Source of the DNA: CAZACZ01 sp964483695
Lineage (GTDB): Bacteria > Deinococcota > Deinococci > Deinococcales > Trueperaceae
NCBI GenBank assembly: GCA_964483695.1
Contig: CAZACZ010000001.1
Location: 1-64,000, forward strand
DNA: 64,000 bases
Reading direction: 5' to 3'
Every line of letters begins with the position of its first letter. Position 1 is the first letter of the stretch. This document shows positions 1 to 9,256 of the stretch, piece by piece. Position numbers and translations under genes: made by a program. The notes under the pieces were generated by a model. It was given only the letters and a program-made list of their open reading frames with translations, ran no database searches and was not told where the DNA came from.

Positions 1-2764
1 GTCGCGCCGCCATCCCGCGCGGACCGGCGGGCGCGGGACGCGCCCCACGGCGCGGCGCCGGCTCGTCGGCGGGCGGGGTGGGCGCGACCACGGGACGGGG
101 CCGCGGCGCCTCCTGGTGCTGCCGCACCTCGGTGAACACCCGCGCTTGGTACGGCGCGAGCTCGATCGTCAGCCCCGCACGCGCGATCTCCTCGAACGAC
201 GCCTCCAGCCGCCCGGCGCCGACGTGCTCTTCGAACGTCACGTGGCGGCCGGCCGCCTGCCGCAGACCGAGCGCCTCGACGAGGGTCTCGCTGCGCAGCG
301 CCCCGCCACGCTCGTGGTCCGCGAACGGCGCGCTGACGCGCGCGCGCCCCCGTGCCGGTCGTCCGCTGTTGTTGTACGCCACCAGCACCGCGCCGCCCGG
401 CGAGCGGTTGCCGAACACGTACACGTCCTCGTCGACGCGCCCGTCGTCACCGACCAGGTCGAAGAGCCGGAACGCCGCCGCCCCCGCGAACCGCGCGCGA
501 AGGCGCAGCAGCGGCGCGACCTGCTCCCGGTGACGGCGGACGACCTCGGGGTCCGGCCGCTCGTCGAGCTTGGCGCGGCGGTACTCCATGCCGTACTTCT
601 CCCGCAGACCCTCGACCTGGCCATGCCCGAACATCGGCAAGCCGGGAAGCGTCGCCATCAGCACGGCTACACCGAAGCTCTTCTCCCCCGTCCCGAACTG
701 CTCGGCGGCCGACTCCTCGTCCGGGTTGCTCATGAAGTTGACGAAGCGCTCCAGCACGCGCGGGTCGAACGCCTGCACGCTGCGGATCAGGCGCCGGTAC
801 GCGGCGTTCTCCTCGCGCATGAGCATGTGCATGAAGGCGCTGTTGTAGACCCGGTGCATGCCGAGGGAGCGGACGAAGTAGCCCTCCATCAGCCAGAACG
901 CCTCGGCCAGCAACAGGGTGTCGGGCGCGTCGCGCGCCATCCGCTCGACCACCTCGCGCCAGAACTCGCGGGGCATGCGGGCGTCGAACTCGGCTTCGCT
1001 CACGCCGAAGCGGCTTCGCGACGGCACCGCGCCGCCGTCGCCCGGGCTCGGGTGCCACAGCCGGCGAACGTGCGTCCGAGCGAGCGTCATGGCGGCGTCG
1101 AAGCGGATGATCGGGAACCGCCGCGCGACCTCGACGATGGTGTCCGACACCGCCGCGCGCACGTCCTCGCGTAGGTAATCGAGCTGGGCGGTGTCGTTCC
1201 ACGGCATCGCGGTGCCGTCGTTGCCGTGATAGACGTAGCGCACCTCGCCGCTCGCGACGTCCTGGCGTTCGAACACCACGGCCGCGTCGCTACCGTCGAA
1301 GTAGTGGTCTTCGATGCGGATCTCGACCCGCGCGTCGCCCGAGAGGTCGGGGCCGTGGAAGGTGTAGCCGGCGAACGGCGGGTGATCGAGCTGCACGAAG
1401 CGTTCGGGGTGCTCGACCACCCAGCGCGCGTCGATGCCGGTGTGGTTGGGCACCATGTCGCTGGCGAGGCGGATGCCGTGACGCCAGGCGCGCTCGCGCA
1501 ACGCGGCCAACGCCTCCTCGCCGCCGAGATCGTGCGCCACCACGTAGTCGTGGACGGCGTAGGCACTGGCTTCGGCGTCTGCCTGGCCGCGCAGGCGCTT
1601 GATGCGCCGCGACGCCTCGCTGCGTTGCCACACCCCGATCAACCACAGGGCGTTGAACCCGTCGGCGGCGAGGCCGGCCAGCGCCTCGTCGGGCACCTGG
1701 TCGAGGCGCGCCACCTCGCGCCCGTACGAACGCGCCAGCTGCTCGAGCCACACGTAGGTGCTCTTGGCGACCATGACGACGTTCGGCATCCACGCGCGGT
1801 CCGGCGTGAACGCCTCCGGTTCACCGCCGGACGCGGCGAAGCCGGGCACCAGGTCCTCAGCACCGCCCCACGGTCCCGGTCCGGGCGGTCCGCCCTTGGT
1901 CGTCTCCTTCAGCACGTCGATGGCCCGCAGCGCCTGGCGAAGCAGCTCCTGGAAGCGTCTCCCCAGCAGCGGCCCCCACCAGTCGAGCGCAAGGCGCAGC
2001 TGGTCCAGCAGCGAACCGGGGCTCGCCAGCTGCGGCGCACGCAGCAACGCCAGCAGCGAACGCCGCCCGGCCGTCGGCCCGCGATCGGCGCCGACGGGCA
2101 CCTCGACCGCGTCGAGCGACGCCTCGACGACGCGCGCGGCCGCGGCGAAGAGCGGGTCTGCTCGCAGCGCCCCGAAGTCGAACAGCTCTCGCAGCGGCGC
2201 CAGCGCACGGTTCTCGTCGGCCAGCAGCAGCAGCGCGAACTCCTCGAGAACCACCGCATCGTTGCCCTCGCCATCGGTGCTGGCCGCCACGTACGCCTCG
2301 GCCGTGAGCCCACCGGAGGCGACCAGCGGAGGCGGGAACGTGCCGGCGAGGTCGACCAAGAACCGCGTGACCTCCGGTGCCCCCTCCGCTGCCCGCAACC
2401 CGTGAAGCGCGTCCGTCAGCAGCCCCGGCCGTTCGGCGGCAGCCATGGTCGCGATGAGTGCGTGCATCATCTCGTGCAGCAGCGCCGCCGCGGGGAGCAT
2501 GGCAGGCGCGATGGGTGCGAGCATGGCGGCGTCGCCATCGGCCCTACCCGGCGCCACGCCGACCCGCCGCCGGTTCATCGCCTGGGACCAATGTTCGGCC
2601 AGGTCGAAGTCGACGTGCACCACGCGGCCCCGGATGCCGAACGCCTCGATCGGCAGCTGGTAGCGCTCGCGCGCGTCGCGCCGGACGTGCAACGCTCGCC
2701 GCCGCGGCGCGAACCAAGGCGGCAACAGCAGGCGCAGGCGCGTCGGGGACGACTCGTAGGACAT
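1..2764 (-). CDS. GH13 alpha-amylase-family glycosidase with large N-terminal extension (3' end outside window)
   Basis: Minus-strand frame open for 921 codons from ATG 2764 to the window edge, so the C-terminus is missing. The first roughly 330 residues resemble no domain I know and contain an HEMMH (HExxH-type) motif near residue 97. The rest is a GH13 (beta/alpha)8 barrel: region I DMVPNH near residue 438, region II IRFDAAM with the nucleophile Asp near 555, region III LLAEAF with the acid Glu near 620, and region IV as NPDE near 681 where families usually have NHDE. The catalytic triad is therefore complete although the region IV His is Pro. A TAAGCT box at 2780-2785 lies just upstream. 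Divergent to treS, which suggests joint alpha-glucan/trehalose metabolism; the substrate cannot be told. Confidence 0.85.
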   Translation of the reverse strand, partial: MSYESSPTRLRLLLPPWFAPRRRALHVRRDARERYQLPIEAFGIRGRVVHVDFDLAEHWSQAMNRRRVGVAPGRADGDAAMLAPIAPAMLPAAALLHEMMHALIATMAAAERPGLLTDALHGLRAAEGAPEVTRFLVDLAGTFPPPLVASGGLTAEAYVAASTDGEGNDAVVLEEFALLLLADENRALAPLRELFDFGALRADPLFAAAARVVEASLDAVEVPVGADRGPTAGRRSLLALLRAPQLASPGSLLDQLRLALDWWGPLLGRRFQELLRQALRAIDVLKETTKGGPPGPGPWGGAEDLVPGFAASGGEPEAFTPDRAWMPNVVMVAKSTYVWLEQLARSYGREVARLDQVPDEALAGLAADGFNALWLIGVWQRSEASRRIKRLRGQADAEASAYAVHDYVVAHDLGGEEALAALRERAWRHGIRLASDMVPNHTGIDARWVVEHPERFVQLDHPPFAGYTFHGPDLSGDARVEIRIEDHYFDGSDAAVVFERQDVASGEVRYVYHGNDGTAMPWNDTAQLDYLREDVRAAVSDTIVEVARRFPIIRFDAAMTLARTHVRRLWHPSPGDGGAVPSRSRFGVSEAEFDARMPREFWREVVERMARDAPDTLLLAEAFWLMEGYFVRSLGMHRVYNSAFMHMLMREENAAYRRLIRSVQAFDPRVLERFVNFMSNPDEESAAEQFGTGEKSFGVAVLMATLPGLPMFGHGQVEGLREKYGMEYRRAKLDERPDPEVVRRHREQVAPLLRLRARFAGAAAFRLFDLVGDDGRVDEDVYVFGNRSPGGAVLVAYNNSGRPARGRARVSAPFADHERGGALRSETLVEALGLRQAAGRHVTFEEHVGAGRLEASFEEIARAGLTIELAPYQARVFTEVRQHQEAPRPRPVVAPTPPADEPAPRRGARPAPAGPRGMAAR

Positions 2765-2841
2765 CTCGTGCAAGGCCGCAGCTTACCACGCCGCTGGCAG
2801 CCGTCCGGCGTGCGCACGCCGGACGGCCGGCGCGCGCTGGG

Positions 2842-2847
2842 TACAAT
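2842..2847 (+). promoter_or_regulatory. -10 box of treS promoter
   Basis: TACAAT, close to consensus, 35 nt before the treS GTG. No clear -35 box. GGAAGGAAGG just downstream is the treS ribosome binding site. Confidence 0.5.
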
Positions 2848-2881
2848 CGGTGCGCGCCTCCGCGCCGGAAGGAAGGCCCAC

Positions 2882-4651
2882 GTGCGTCACGACTGGTACA
2901 AGGACGTCGTCCTCTACGAGCTCTACGTCCGGGCGTTCCGCGACGCCGACGGCAACGGCCACGGCGACTTGGCCGGCGTCATCGAGAAGCTCGATTACCT
3001 GGTCTGGTTGGGCGTCGACGTCGTCTGGCTGCTGCCGATCTACCCGTCCCCGCTCTACGACGACGGGTACGACATCGCCGACTTCTACGGCGTCCACCCC
3101 GACTACGGCAGCATCGGCGACGTCCAGCGCCTGCTCGAGGAAGCGCACGCCCGTGGGCTCAAGGTCATCACCGATCTGGTCCTGAACCACACCAGCGCCG
3201 ACCACCCTTGGTTCCAGGAGTCCCGACGCAGCCGCGACAACCCCCGCTCCGACTGGTACGTCTGGTCGGACGACCCCGAGCGCTACGCCGGCACCCGCAT
3301 CATCTTCACCGACACCGAGACGTCGAACTGGACCTTCGACGCCGAGCGCGGCCAGTACTACTGGCACCGCTTCTTCCGGCACCAACCCGACCTCAACTAC
3401 GACAACCCGGAGGTGCGCGAGGAGATGAAGCGCATCGTCCGGTTCTGGCTCGACCTCGGGTTCGACGGCTTCCGCATGGACGCCATCCCGTACCTGTACG
3501 AGCGCGAAGGCACGAACAACGAGAACATCCCCGAAACGCACGCGTTCCTGAAGGAGCTGCGCGCCCACGTCGACGAGGTGAAGCCAGGGGCGCTCCTGCT
3601 CGGTGAGGTGAACCAGTGGCCGGAGGACACCCTGCCGTACTTCGGCGACGGCCACGACGAGCTCCCGCTGCTGTTCCACTTTCCCGTCATGCCGCGCCTC
3701 TACATGGCCCTGGCGGACGGGAGGCGCGACGCCATCGTGCGCATCTTGGACCGCACGCCAGCCATCCCAGCGGGCTGCCAATGGGTGGTGTTCCTGCGCA
3801 ACCACGACGAGCTGACGCTCGAGATGGTGACCGAGGACGAGCGCCAACGCATGTGGCAACGGTTCGCGCCGGACCAGCGCATGCGCCTCAACCTCGGCAT
3901 CCGCCGGCGCCTGGCGCCGCTGCTCGACAACGATCGCCGGCGGATCGAGCTGATGCACGCCATCCTCATGTCGCTTCTGGGTACACCGATCCTGTACTAC
4001 GGAGACGAGATCGGCATGGGCGACAACATCCATCTGGAGGACCGCGACGGCGTGCGCACGCCGATGCAGTGGAACGACGAACCGGGCGCCGGCTTCTCGA
4101 GCGCCCCGGTGCTCTACGCCCCCGTCATCGATGACCCGGTCTTCGGGCACCAACGCGTGAACGTGGCCGCACAACGCGCCGACGCCGCCAGCCTGGTGCA
4201 TGCGGTGCGCGCACTGGTGCGGGTGCGCAAGCGGCACCCCGCGTTGGGCCGAGGCACCTTCGAGGTGCTCGACGTTCCCCCGCCGCAGGTGCTCGCCACC
4301 CTCAACCGCAGCGGCTCCCGGGCGCAGGCCAGCAGCCAACCGTCCGCAGGCACCACCGGTGGCGCGCCTGCCAGCTTCGTCCCAAGGCCGGCCGACGGCG
4401 AGCGTGCGGACACCGTACTCGGCCTTCACAACCTCTCGCCCGAGGAGCAGCGCCTCGACCTGCGGCACCTGCGCAGCTTGGCGAAGGCGGACGACGCCGA
4501 CCTGCTGGTCATCGCCGCGTCGGGCCGGACCCCTATGCTCGCGGACGGCGAAGCCAGCAACGCACCGGAGCCGGGTGCCGAGCTCGTGCTGCCGCCCTAC
4601 GGCTACGTGTGGCTCGAGCTGCGGCTGCCGCGGGACCACGAGGGCGCGTGA
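2882..4651 (+). CDS. treS: Trehalose synthase (maltose alpha-D-glucosyltransferase)
   Basis: 589-residue GH13 enzyme interconverting maltose and trehalose. All four GH13 regions match TreS: LVLNHTSADHPWF, GFDGFRMDAIPYLY (nucleophile Asp near residue 200), GEVNQWPED (acid Glu) and FLRNHDELTLEM (third acid). Start chosen at GTG 2882 because GGAAGGAAGG lies just upstream and homology begins with HDWYKDVVLYELYVR; the open frame reaches far upstream but that part is only antisense to the divergent GH13 gene. A low-complexity insert rich in Gly, Ala and Ser at about residues 470-515 interrupts the C-terminal beta domain. No fused maltokinase domain. Overlaps the next gene by one base (TGATG). Confidence 0.95.
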   Translation: MRHDWYKDVVLYELYVRAFRDADGNGHGDLAGVIEKLDYLVWLGVDVVWLLPIYPSPLYDDGYDIADFYGVHPDYGSIGDVQRLLEEAHARGLKVITDLVLNHTSADHPWFQESRRSRDNPRSDWYVWSDDPERYAGTRIIFTDTETSNWTFDAERGQYYWHRFFRHQPDLNYDNPEVREEMKRIVRFWLDLGFDGFRMDAIPYLYEREGTNNENIPETHAFLKELRAHVDEVKPGALLLGEVNQWPEDTLPYFGDGHDELPLLFHFPVMPRLYMALADGRRDAIVRILDRTPAIPAGCQWVVFLRNHDELTLEMVTEDERQRMWQRFAPDQRMRLNLGIRRRLAPLLDNDRRRIELMHAILMSLLGTPILYYGDEIGMGDNIHLEDRDGVRTPMQWNDEPGAGFSSAPVLYAPVIDDPVFGHQRVNVAAQRADAASLVHAVRALVRVRKRHPALGRGTFEVLDVPPPQVLATLNRSGSRAQASSQPSAGTTGGAPASFVPRPADGERADTVLGLHNLSPEEQRLDLRHLRSLAKADDADLLVIAASGRTPMLADGEASNAPEPGAELVLPPYGYVWLELRLPRDHEGA

Positions 4652-5502
4652 TGGCGCCACGTCGGCGCTGGTCACGGTCGTGGGCGATCGCGGCGCTGAC
4701 GCTGCTGAGCGCCTGCACCAGCGAGCTCGACACCGTGGGCGAACCGCTGCGCATCGTCGGCAGCGGTCTGTCCGACGCCGTGCTGCGCGAACCGTACGAG
4801 GAGCCGGTGCACGTCGTCGGCGGGTTGCGGCCGTACCAGGTCGAGCTCGTCGACGGGCAGCTTCCCGAAGGCCTGCGCTTGGAGGCGGGCGTGCTCCGCG
4901 GTAGCCCCGAGGAGGTCGGCAGCTTCACCTTCACCGTCGAAGCGTCCGACGCGAACCTCTCGCAGGTCGTGCAGGAGTTCGTCCTGCGGGTGACGGCCAC
5001 CCCACCGCCCAGCCTGTCGTTCGCGGCGCCGCAGACCGAGGTCCGCGGGCCCATCACCCTGCGCGCCACCGTCTCGGAGGCGCGCGCGCTCACCGGCATG
5101 CGCACGCTGGTGCGGTGGGACGCGAGCGCCTACCGGCTGCGTGGGGACAGCGTCGCCGCCAGCGGCTCGGGCTACGCGCTGCTGAGCGAGGCCGGCGAGG
5201 GGACGCTCCAGGTGGACGTAGTGCCGCTCGGCAGGACGGTCGAGGGCCGCCGCGAGCTGTTCCGCTTCGTGCTCGAACCGCTCGCCCCGCCGACGTTCGT
5301 GTACCTGACGTACGAGGTCGAGTTCGCGTCGGCGTCGCCCGACCCCGAACGTCGCCACGACTTCGCGGCCGGCGCCGAGGGCCGCAGGCCCACCGCCACG
5401 CCAGCCGGGACCCCGGAAGCCGGCGACGGGGCCGGCGCTCCGGGCGACGGCAACCTACCTCCGTTGGGGGACCAGCGTCTCCCCGGGGAGGGCGCGCCAT
5501 GA
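4651..5502 (+). CDS. Lipoprotein with Ig-like and cohesin-like domains
   Basis: 283 residues. An Arg-rich N-terminus and short hydrophobic stretch lead to lipobox LLSAC, so it should be lipid-anchored. Residues about 45-115 look like a putative-Ig (He_PIG-type) domain (YQVELVDGQLPEGLRLE followed by GSPEEVGSFTFTVEASD). Residues about 125-230 have the order of a cohesin fold: ALTGM then LVRWDASAYRLRG, GEGTLQV, and a last strand FVYLTYEVEF. The tail is Pro/Gly/Ala rich. It starts on the treS stop (TGATG) and its stop overlaps the dockerin-bearing gene (ATGA), so the pair is co-translated. The cohesin call is from pattern only. Confidence 0.75.
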   Translation: MAPRRRWSRSWAIAALTLLSACTSELDTVGEPLRIVGSGLSDAVLREPYEEPVHVVGGLRPYQVELVDGQLPEGLRLEAGVLRGSPEEVGSFTFTVEASDANLSQVVQEFVLRVTATPPPSLSFAAPQTEVRGPITLRATVSEARALTGMRTLVRWDASAYRLRGDSVAASGSGYALLSEAGEGTLQVDVVPLGRTVEGRRELFRFVLEPLAPPTFVYLTYEVEFASASPDPERRHDFAAGAEGRRPTATPAGTPEAGDGAGAPGDGNLPPLGDQRLPGEGAP

Positions 5503-6983
5503 CTCCGGATCGTCGGGGCGTCCGGCGCCGGCTCGCTCTGGCCGCGGCGGCCCTCGTCGGCATGGCGAGCGCGACGAGCTACGTCGGGCGCGAGCCCACC
5601 GCGCTGGTCTTCGCGGCCGACCTGGTGTTCGTCGCCGAGGTCGACACGGTGCGCGTCGTCGACCGTGACGGCACCCCATGGACCGAGGTCGTGTTCGCGC
5701 TCGAGCGCACGCTCTTCGACCGATCCCTTCCGGCGGGTGCCGGCGGTGGCGGTGCCTCCGGCGGCGGCGGTGCCGGCGGTGACGGTGGTGGTGCAGGCGG
5801 CAACGGCGACGGTGCCGATCAGCAGGATCCCGCTGGCACGAACGACCGCCGCACGCTCGCCTTCTTCGGCGGCGACCTGCCAGGCGGCGCGCGCGTGACG
5901 GTCGCCGGCTTCCCACGCTTCGAGGTCGGCGAGCGCGTCCTCGTCTTCGCGTACTCCGACGCCGGCCTGGCGTCGCCGCTGGTAGGCGTGCGTCAAGGGC
6001 TCTGGCGCATCCGTGCGGCCGGCCTGCAAGACGACGACGGCTCGTTCCTCGCCGTCGGCGAGGACGGCGGCCTCGTCCGGGCCGTCGAAGGCCCCGGCTT
6101 GGAGGCGGTCGTGGACGCCATCGCCGCCTTGATCGCGAACGGTCCTGGCGTCACGGAGGGTCTCTCGGACGTCGCTCCGGCGGACGCTCCACCGATCGCG
6201 ACCGAGGGCGCGGATGGCGGCGCCGACGGAGCCGCCGCGGGAGCGGCCGATAGCAGCGGCACGGACGCCGCGCCGGCGGACACCGCAGTTCCGGACGCCG
6301 CAGTGGCGGGCAGCGCAGAGGGAGGCAGCGACGGGGGGGTGGCGGCATCCGACCAAGCGCCGGCAGCGAGCGGGCAAGTCCCCGCCAAGACCGTGACCTA
6401 CGTCGCCGAGGACGGCGGCGGGCCGCTGCTGCTGTCGACCGCGGCGGCCGAGGTGGCCGCGGCCTGGACCGAGGCGACCGACGGCTCGGCGCTCTTCTCC
6501 GTCGACGAAGGCGCCAGCAACGTCGTGCGCTACGGCGACGCCGCGCTCTTCGGTCCCGATGCGCTGTCGCTGACCCTGGCCCGCACCGACGAGGCAGGTC
6601 GTTCCACGCTCGAGGCACTGATCGCGCCCCAGGCCGGAGACGCGCGCCGCGCCGCGCTACTCCACGAGTTCGGCGTGCTGCTCGGACTGCCGGAGGGATC
6701 CGGCGGCGTGATGGCGTTCGCCGTCGACCCGTCGGCATCGGCACCCACGGCCGCCGACGTCGCTGCCTTCGTGGCCCAACGCAGCTTCGTCCCCGAGGAC
6801 CTGAACCGCGACGGGGTGGTCGACTTCTACGACCTGGAGGCGTTCGGACGCGCGTTCGGCGCCAGTGGCGTGAATCTGCCGGCCGACTTCGACGGCTCGG
6901 GCCTGGTCGATGCAGACGACCTGGAACGCCTCCGAGCCGCCTACCAGTTCACCCCGCCTCGCGAGGTTCCGCCGGCTCCGTGA
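5499..6983 (+). CDS. Secreted protein: degenerate matrixin domain plus dockerin-like EF-hand pair
   Basis: 494 residues. Signal peptide (RRRLALAAAALVGMASA). Residues about 25-165 form the N-terminal domain often found on secreted matrixin/dockerin proteins (VFVAEVDTVRVVDRDG, FEVGERVLVFAYSD), interrupted by a Gly-rich insert near 82-107. A long Ala-rich linker follows. Residues about 300-425 resemble a matrixin domain, but the zinc site reads H389-E390-F-G-V393-x2-G396-x2-E399 followed by GGVM, so the second His is Val and the third ligand is Glu. The C-terminus (about 434-480) has two calcium loops, DLNRDGVVDFYDL and DFDGSGLVDADDL, spaced as in type I dockerin. Translationally coupled to the lipoprotein upstream. 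Confidence 0.8.
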   Translation: MTPDRRGVRRRLALAAAALVGMASATSYVGREPTALVFAADLVFVAEVDTVRVVDRDGTPWTEVVFALERTLFDRSLPAGAGGGGASGGGGAGGDGGGAGGNGDGADQQDPAGTNDRRTLAFFGGDLPGGARVTVAGFPRFEVGERVLVFAYSDAGLASPLVGVRQGLWRIRAAGLQDDDGSFLAVGEDGGLVRAVEGPGLEAVVDAIAALIANGPGVTEGLSDVAPADAPPIATEGADGGADGAAAGAADSSGTDAAPADTAVPDAAVAGSAEGGSDGGVAASDQAPAASGQVPAKTVTYVAEDGGGPLLLSTAAAEVAAAWTEATDGSALFSVDEGASNVVRYGDAALFGPDALSLTLARTDEAGRSTLEALIAPQAGDARRAALLHEFGVLLGLPEGSGGVMAFAVDPSASAPTAADVAAFVAQRSFVPEDLNRDGVVDFYDLEAFGRAFGASGVNLPADFDGSGLVDADDLERLRAAYQFTPPREVPPAP

Positions 6984-7004
6984 CGACGCCCCACGGGCGA
7001 GGCG

Positions 7005-7286
7005 TCAACCGATCGCGTCGATCGCTCGCGCCATCGCGACGTCGCGCTCGGTGACGCCGCCGGCGTCGTGACTGGTGAGTTCGATCACGACCCGCGAGTA
7101 CACGTTGCGAAGCTCGGGATGGTGACCGTGCTTCTCCGCCAACAGCGCCAGGCGCGTCATGAACGCGAATGCCTCGGAGAAGTCGGCGAACCGGTACCTG
7201 CGTCGGATGCGGTCGTGGGCATGCTCCCAGTCGGGCAGGCTGGCGAGTTCGTGGCGGAGCTGATCGACGCTCAAGACGTGCGTCAT
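7005..7286 (-). CDS. Pterin-4a-carbinolamine dehydratase
   Basis: 93 residues, the usual size of the PCD/DCoH (PhhB) family, which dehydrates 4a-hydroxytetrahydrobiopterin. The signature KHGHHPELRNVYSRVVIEL and a following SHDAGGVTERD match the family; the paired His are the active-site residues. Start at ATG 7286 because GAAGGGAGGG precedes it; an in-frame ATG ten codons upstream has no such site. Convergent with the dockerin gene, with a short GACGCC/GGCGTC inverted repeat (6985-7006) between the stops. No aromatic hydroxylase is visible nearby, so the partner is unknown. Confidence 0.93.
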   Translation of the reverse strand: MTHVLSVDQLRHELASLPDWEHAHDRIRRRYRFADFSEAFAFMTRLALLAEKHGHHPELRNVYSRVVIELTSHDAGGVTERDVAMARAIDAIG

Positions 7287-7366
7287 GGTCCCTCCCTTCG
7301 TACGTGGGGCGCACATCGCGGGACGCAGGCAAGGCGGATGGGCGTCGGCAGGACACCCGGTCCGGC

Positions 7367-9247
7367 TCAGGCCGCGGCCATGGGGGTAGCCGGAAGCAGC
7401 AGCACCGCGACCTCCTGGTCGCCGCGGGCGAACACCAGCGTCCCGGACGGGTGAGGCGCCAAGAGGTAGTCGGTGAACGAGCCGAGCACCTGACCCGGTA
7501 GCATCGCCACCAGGCTCTCCTGCGCCTCCCGCGTGCGCCCTCGGTACTGCCGCACGGTGATCTTCTGTCCCGCCAGGTCGATGGTCAGCGGCTCGCCGGT
7601 GAGGACCTGAACGTCGTGGGCCTCCGCACCGGCGGCGGCGATGACGCGGTCGAGGTCGTTGACGTCGACGCTCACCGCGTCCATGACGCGCCGCACCAGC
7701 CCCGCCACCACCTCTTCTGGCAGCGCGACGCTGGCCGCTCGCGCAGCCCCGCGCAACAGGCCGTCGAGCGCTCTGGCGCGGTCGGGTGCCCGTGCGCTCA
7801 CCCCGGTGGCGCGCGTGATGGCCTGGGCGACGATCTCCTGCGGCTCGCCGCGTACGCTGTTGGCGAGCACCTTCAGCGTGGTCAGCAGGTCGTCGCGCCG
7901 CTCGGAGCCGAGCACGTAGGCCACCACCAACGCCTCGGCCAAGCGCGCCGACAACGACCTACCCTCGTCGTGCACGCGCACGTGGAGGTAATCGCCTTCT
8001 CGGAACACCCCCACGCGTCTACGACCGTGTTGGAAGATGCTGGCGGTGTCCAGGCCGACCTCGTGGCCGTCGACGAAGAGGCTGCGCGACGTCCCTGCGC
8101 CGGCGATCTGGAACTCGACCCCCTTGAGCGCGAGCCGAACCGGGCCCACCATGCGGACGGTCAACGCGGAACACTCGGGGGGCACCTTGTCCCACCGCAG
8201 CGCCGGGTTCACCCCGAAGAGCACCCCGCCCTCCAGCTGCGGGCCGCTGGCGTGGCCGCCGACCGAGGTGGGTAGGTACTCCTCGAGCCGGTCGAAGAAG
8301 CTGATCACCAGGTCCTGGAACATGGCCGTGTCCCGTTGGAACGCCAGCCGCTCGTTGCGCTCCCATGCCGTGACCTCGACGAGGCGCCGCTCGAGATCGC
8401 GGCGCTGGACGGCGCGTTGCTCCTCCGGCAAGCGCTCCTTGCCCAGTTCCTGGATGGCGAGACGAAGCTGCTTGCTGCTCGGCGTCTGGCCGTCCAGCGC
8501 GGACATGCGCCCCGCGTACGGGTTCGCTGCCACCGCCAGGGCCGCCTTGCGCAAGTAGGCGAGTGCGCCGCCTTCCGACAGAGCCAGGGTCGGGTACGGG
8601 CTCCCCGGTCGCCCGAGGGTCATGACCAGGTTGACCAGCTCGCGGACGATCTCGGCCAGCGAGTCGAGGTCGGACAACGACACCAGCGGGTCGCCCAGCG
8701 GCGGGATCGGCTCGAGCACCTGGAAGCCGCGCAGGCTGACGTCCTCGGCGAAGGTTCGGCGCTCCGCGTTGCGGTGGAGGTTCTGCAAGGTGGCGTAGAC
8801 GATGCGCGCGGTGAAGCGATCACGCTCGGCCCGCCAGCCAGCCGCCACGCGCTGGACGAACTCGTCGACATCGTCCCACCACACGCGCCGCGCCAGCCGC
8901 TGCAGCACCACGTGCTCCTGGCGCTCCTCGGGGGACTCGGCGATGCGTTCGATGGCGGGGGTCTCACGCTCCAACACCACGTCGTCGGCGCCGCCCTGGT
9001 CCAACACCAGCGCCGACAGCTCGGGTGCGGCTGCCGGGCTCCGGCCACGGTCGGAGGTGAACTGCAGCGCCCGCGTGACCTCCTCGAAGCGCCTGCGCTC
9101 GTCGCCGGTCAGGCGGTCGCGCTCGCGCGTGAGGTGAGCGAGGAGTTCCCACATCGCCTCGGTGCCACCGCGCACCGCGCGGCTGGCGCGGTACTCCGCG
9201 GCCTTGTACTCGAGCAACTCGAGTGCGATGGTCTCGAAGCGGGGCAT
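7367..9247 (-). CDS. Large conserved-looking protein of unknown function
   Basis: 626 residues, soluble, no signal peptide or membrane segment, with strong third-position GC. I do not recognise it. The N-terminal half is mostly helical and highly charged, and includes a predicted coiled-coil-like stretch (LGKERLPEEQRAVQRRDLERRLVEV) shown here only by composition. The centre (about 380-440) looks like a beta-rich module (VEFQIAGAGTSRSLFVDG, then GVFREGDYLHVRVH). The C-terminal 70 residues look like a small beta-rich domain (DLAGQKITVRQYRGRTREAQ). A TATACT box ends 9 nt before the ATG, so the leader is almost absent. It may be clade-specific. Confidence 0.7.
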   Translation of the reverse strand: MPRFETIALELLEYKAAEYRASRAVRGGTEAMWELLAHLTRERDRLTGDERRRFEEVTRALQFTSDRGRSPAAAPELSALVLDQGGADDVVLERETPAIERIAESPEERQEHVVLQRLARRVWWDDVDEFVQRVAAGWRAERDRFTARIVYATLQNLHRNAERRTFAEDVSLRGFQVLEPIPPLGDPLVSLSDLDSLAEIVRELVNLVMTLGRPGSPYPTLALSEGGALAYLRKAALAVAANPYAGRMSALDGQTPSSKQLRLAIQELGKERLPEEQRAVQRRDLERRLVEVTAWERNERLAFQRDTAMFQDLVISFFDRLEEYLPTSVGGHASGPQLEGGVLFGVNPALRWDKVPPECSALTVRMVGPVRLALKGVEFQIAGAGTSRSLFVDGHEVGLDTASIFQHGRRRVGVFREGDYLHVRVHDEGRSLSARLAEALVVAYVLGSERRDDLLTTLKVLANSVRGEPQEIVAQAITRATGVSARAPDRARALDGLLRGAARAASVALPEEVVAGLVRRVMDAVSVDVNDLDRVIAAAGAEAHDVQVLTGEPLTIDLAGQKITVRQYRGRTREAQESLVAMLPGQVLGSFTDYLLAPHPSGTLVFARGDQEVAVLLLPATPMAAA

Positions 9248-9256
9248 CCCGCGGTC

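Noticed and set aside
1226..2881. Plus-strand frame continuous with treS that would add about 550 residues
   Set aside because: It is antisense to the GH13 gene, has Arg/Gln/His-rich nonsense composition, and TreS homology and a ribosome binding site begin at GTG 2882.
6985..7006. GACGCC/GGCGTC inverted repeat as a bidirectional terminator
   Set aside because: Only 6 bp with a 10-nt loop and no U-tract; too weak to list as a terminator.
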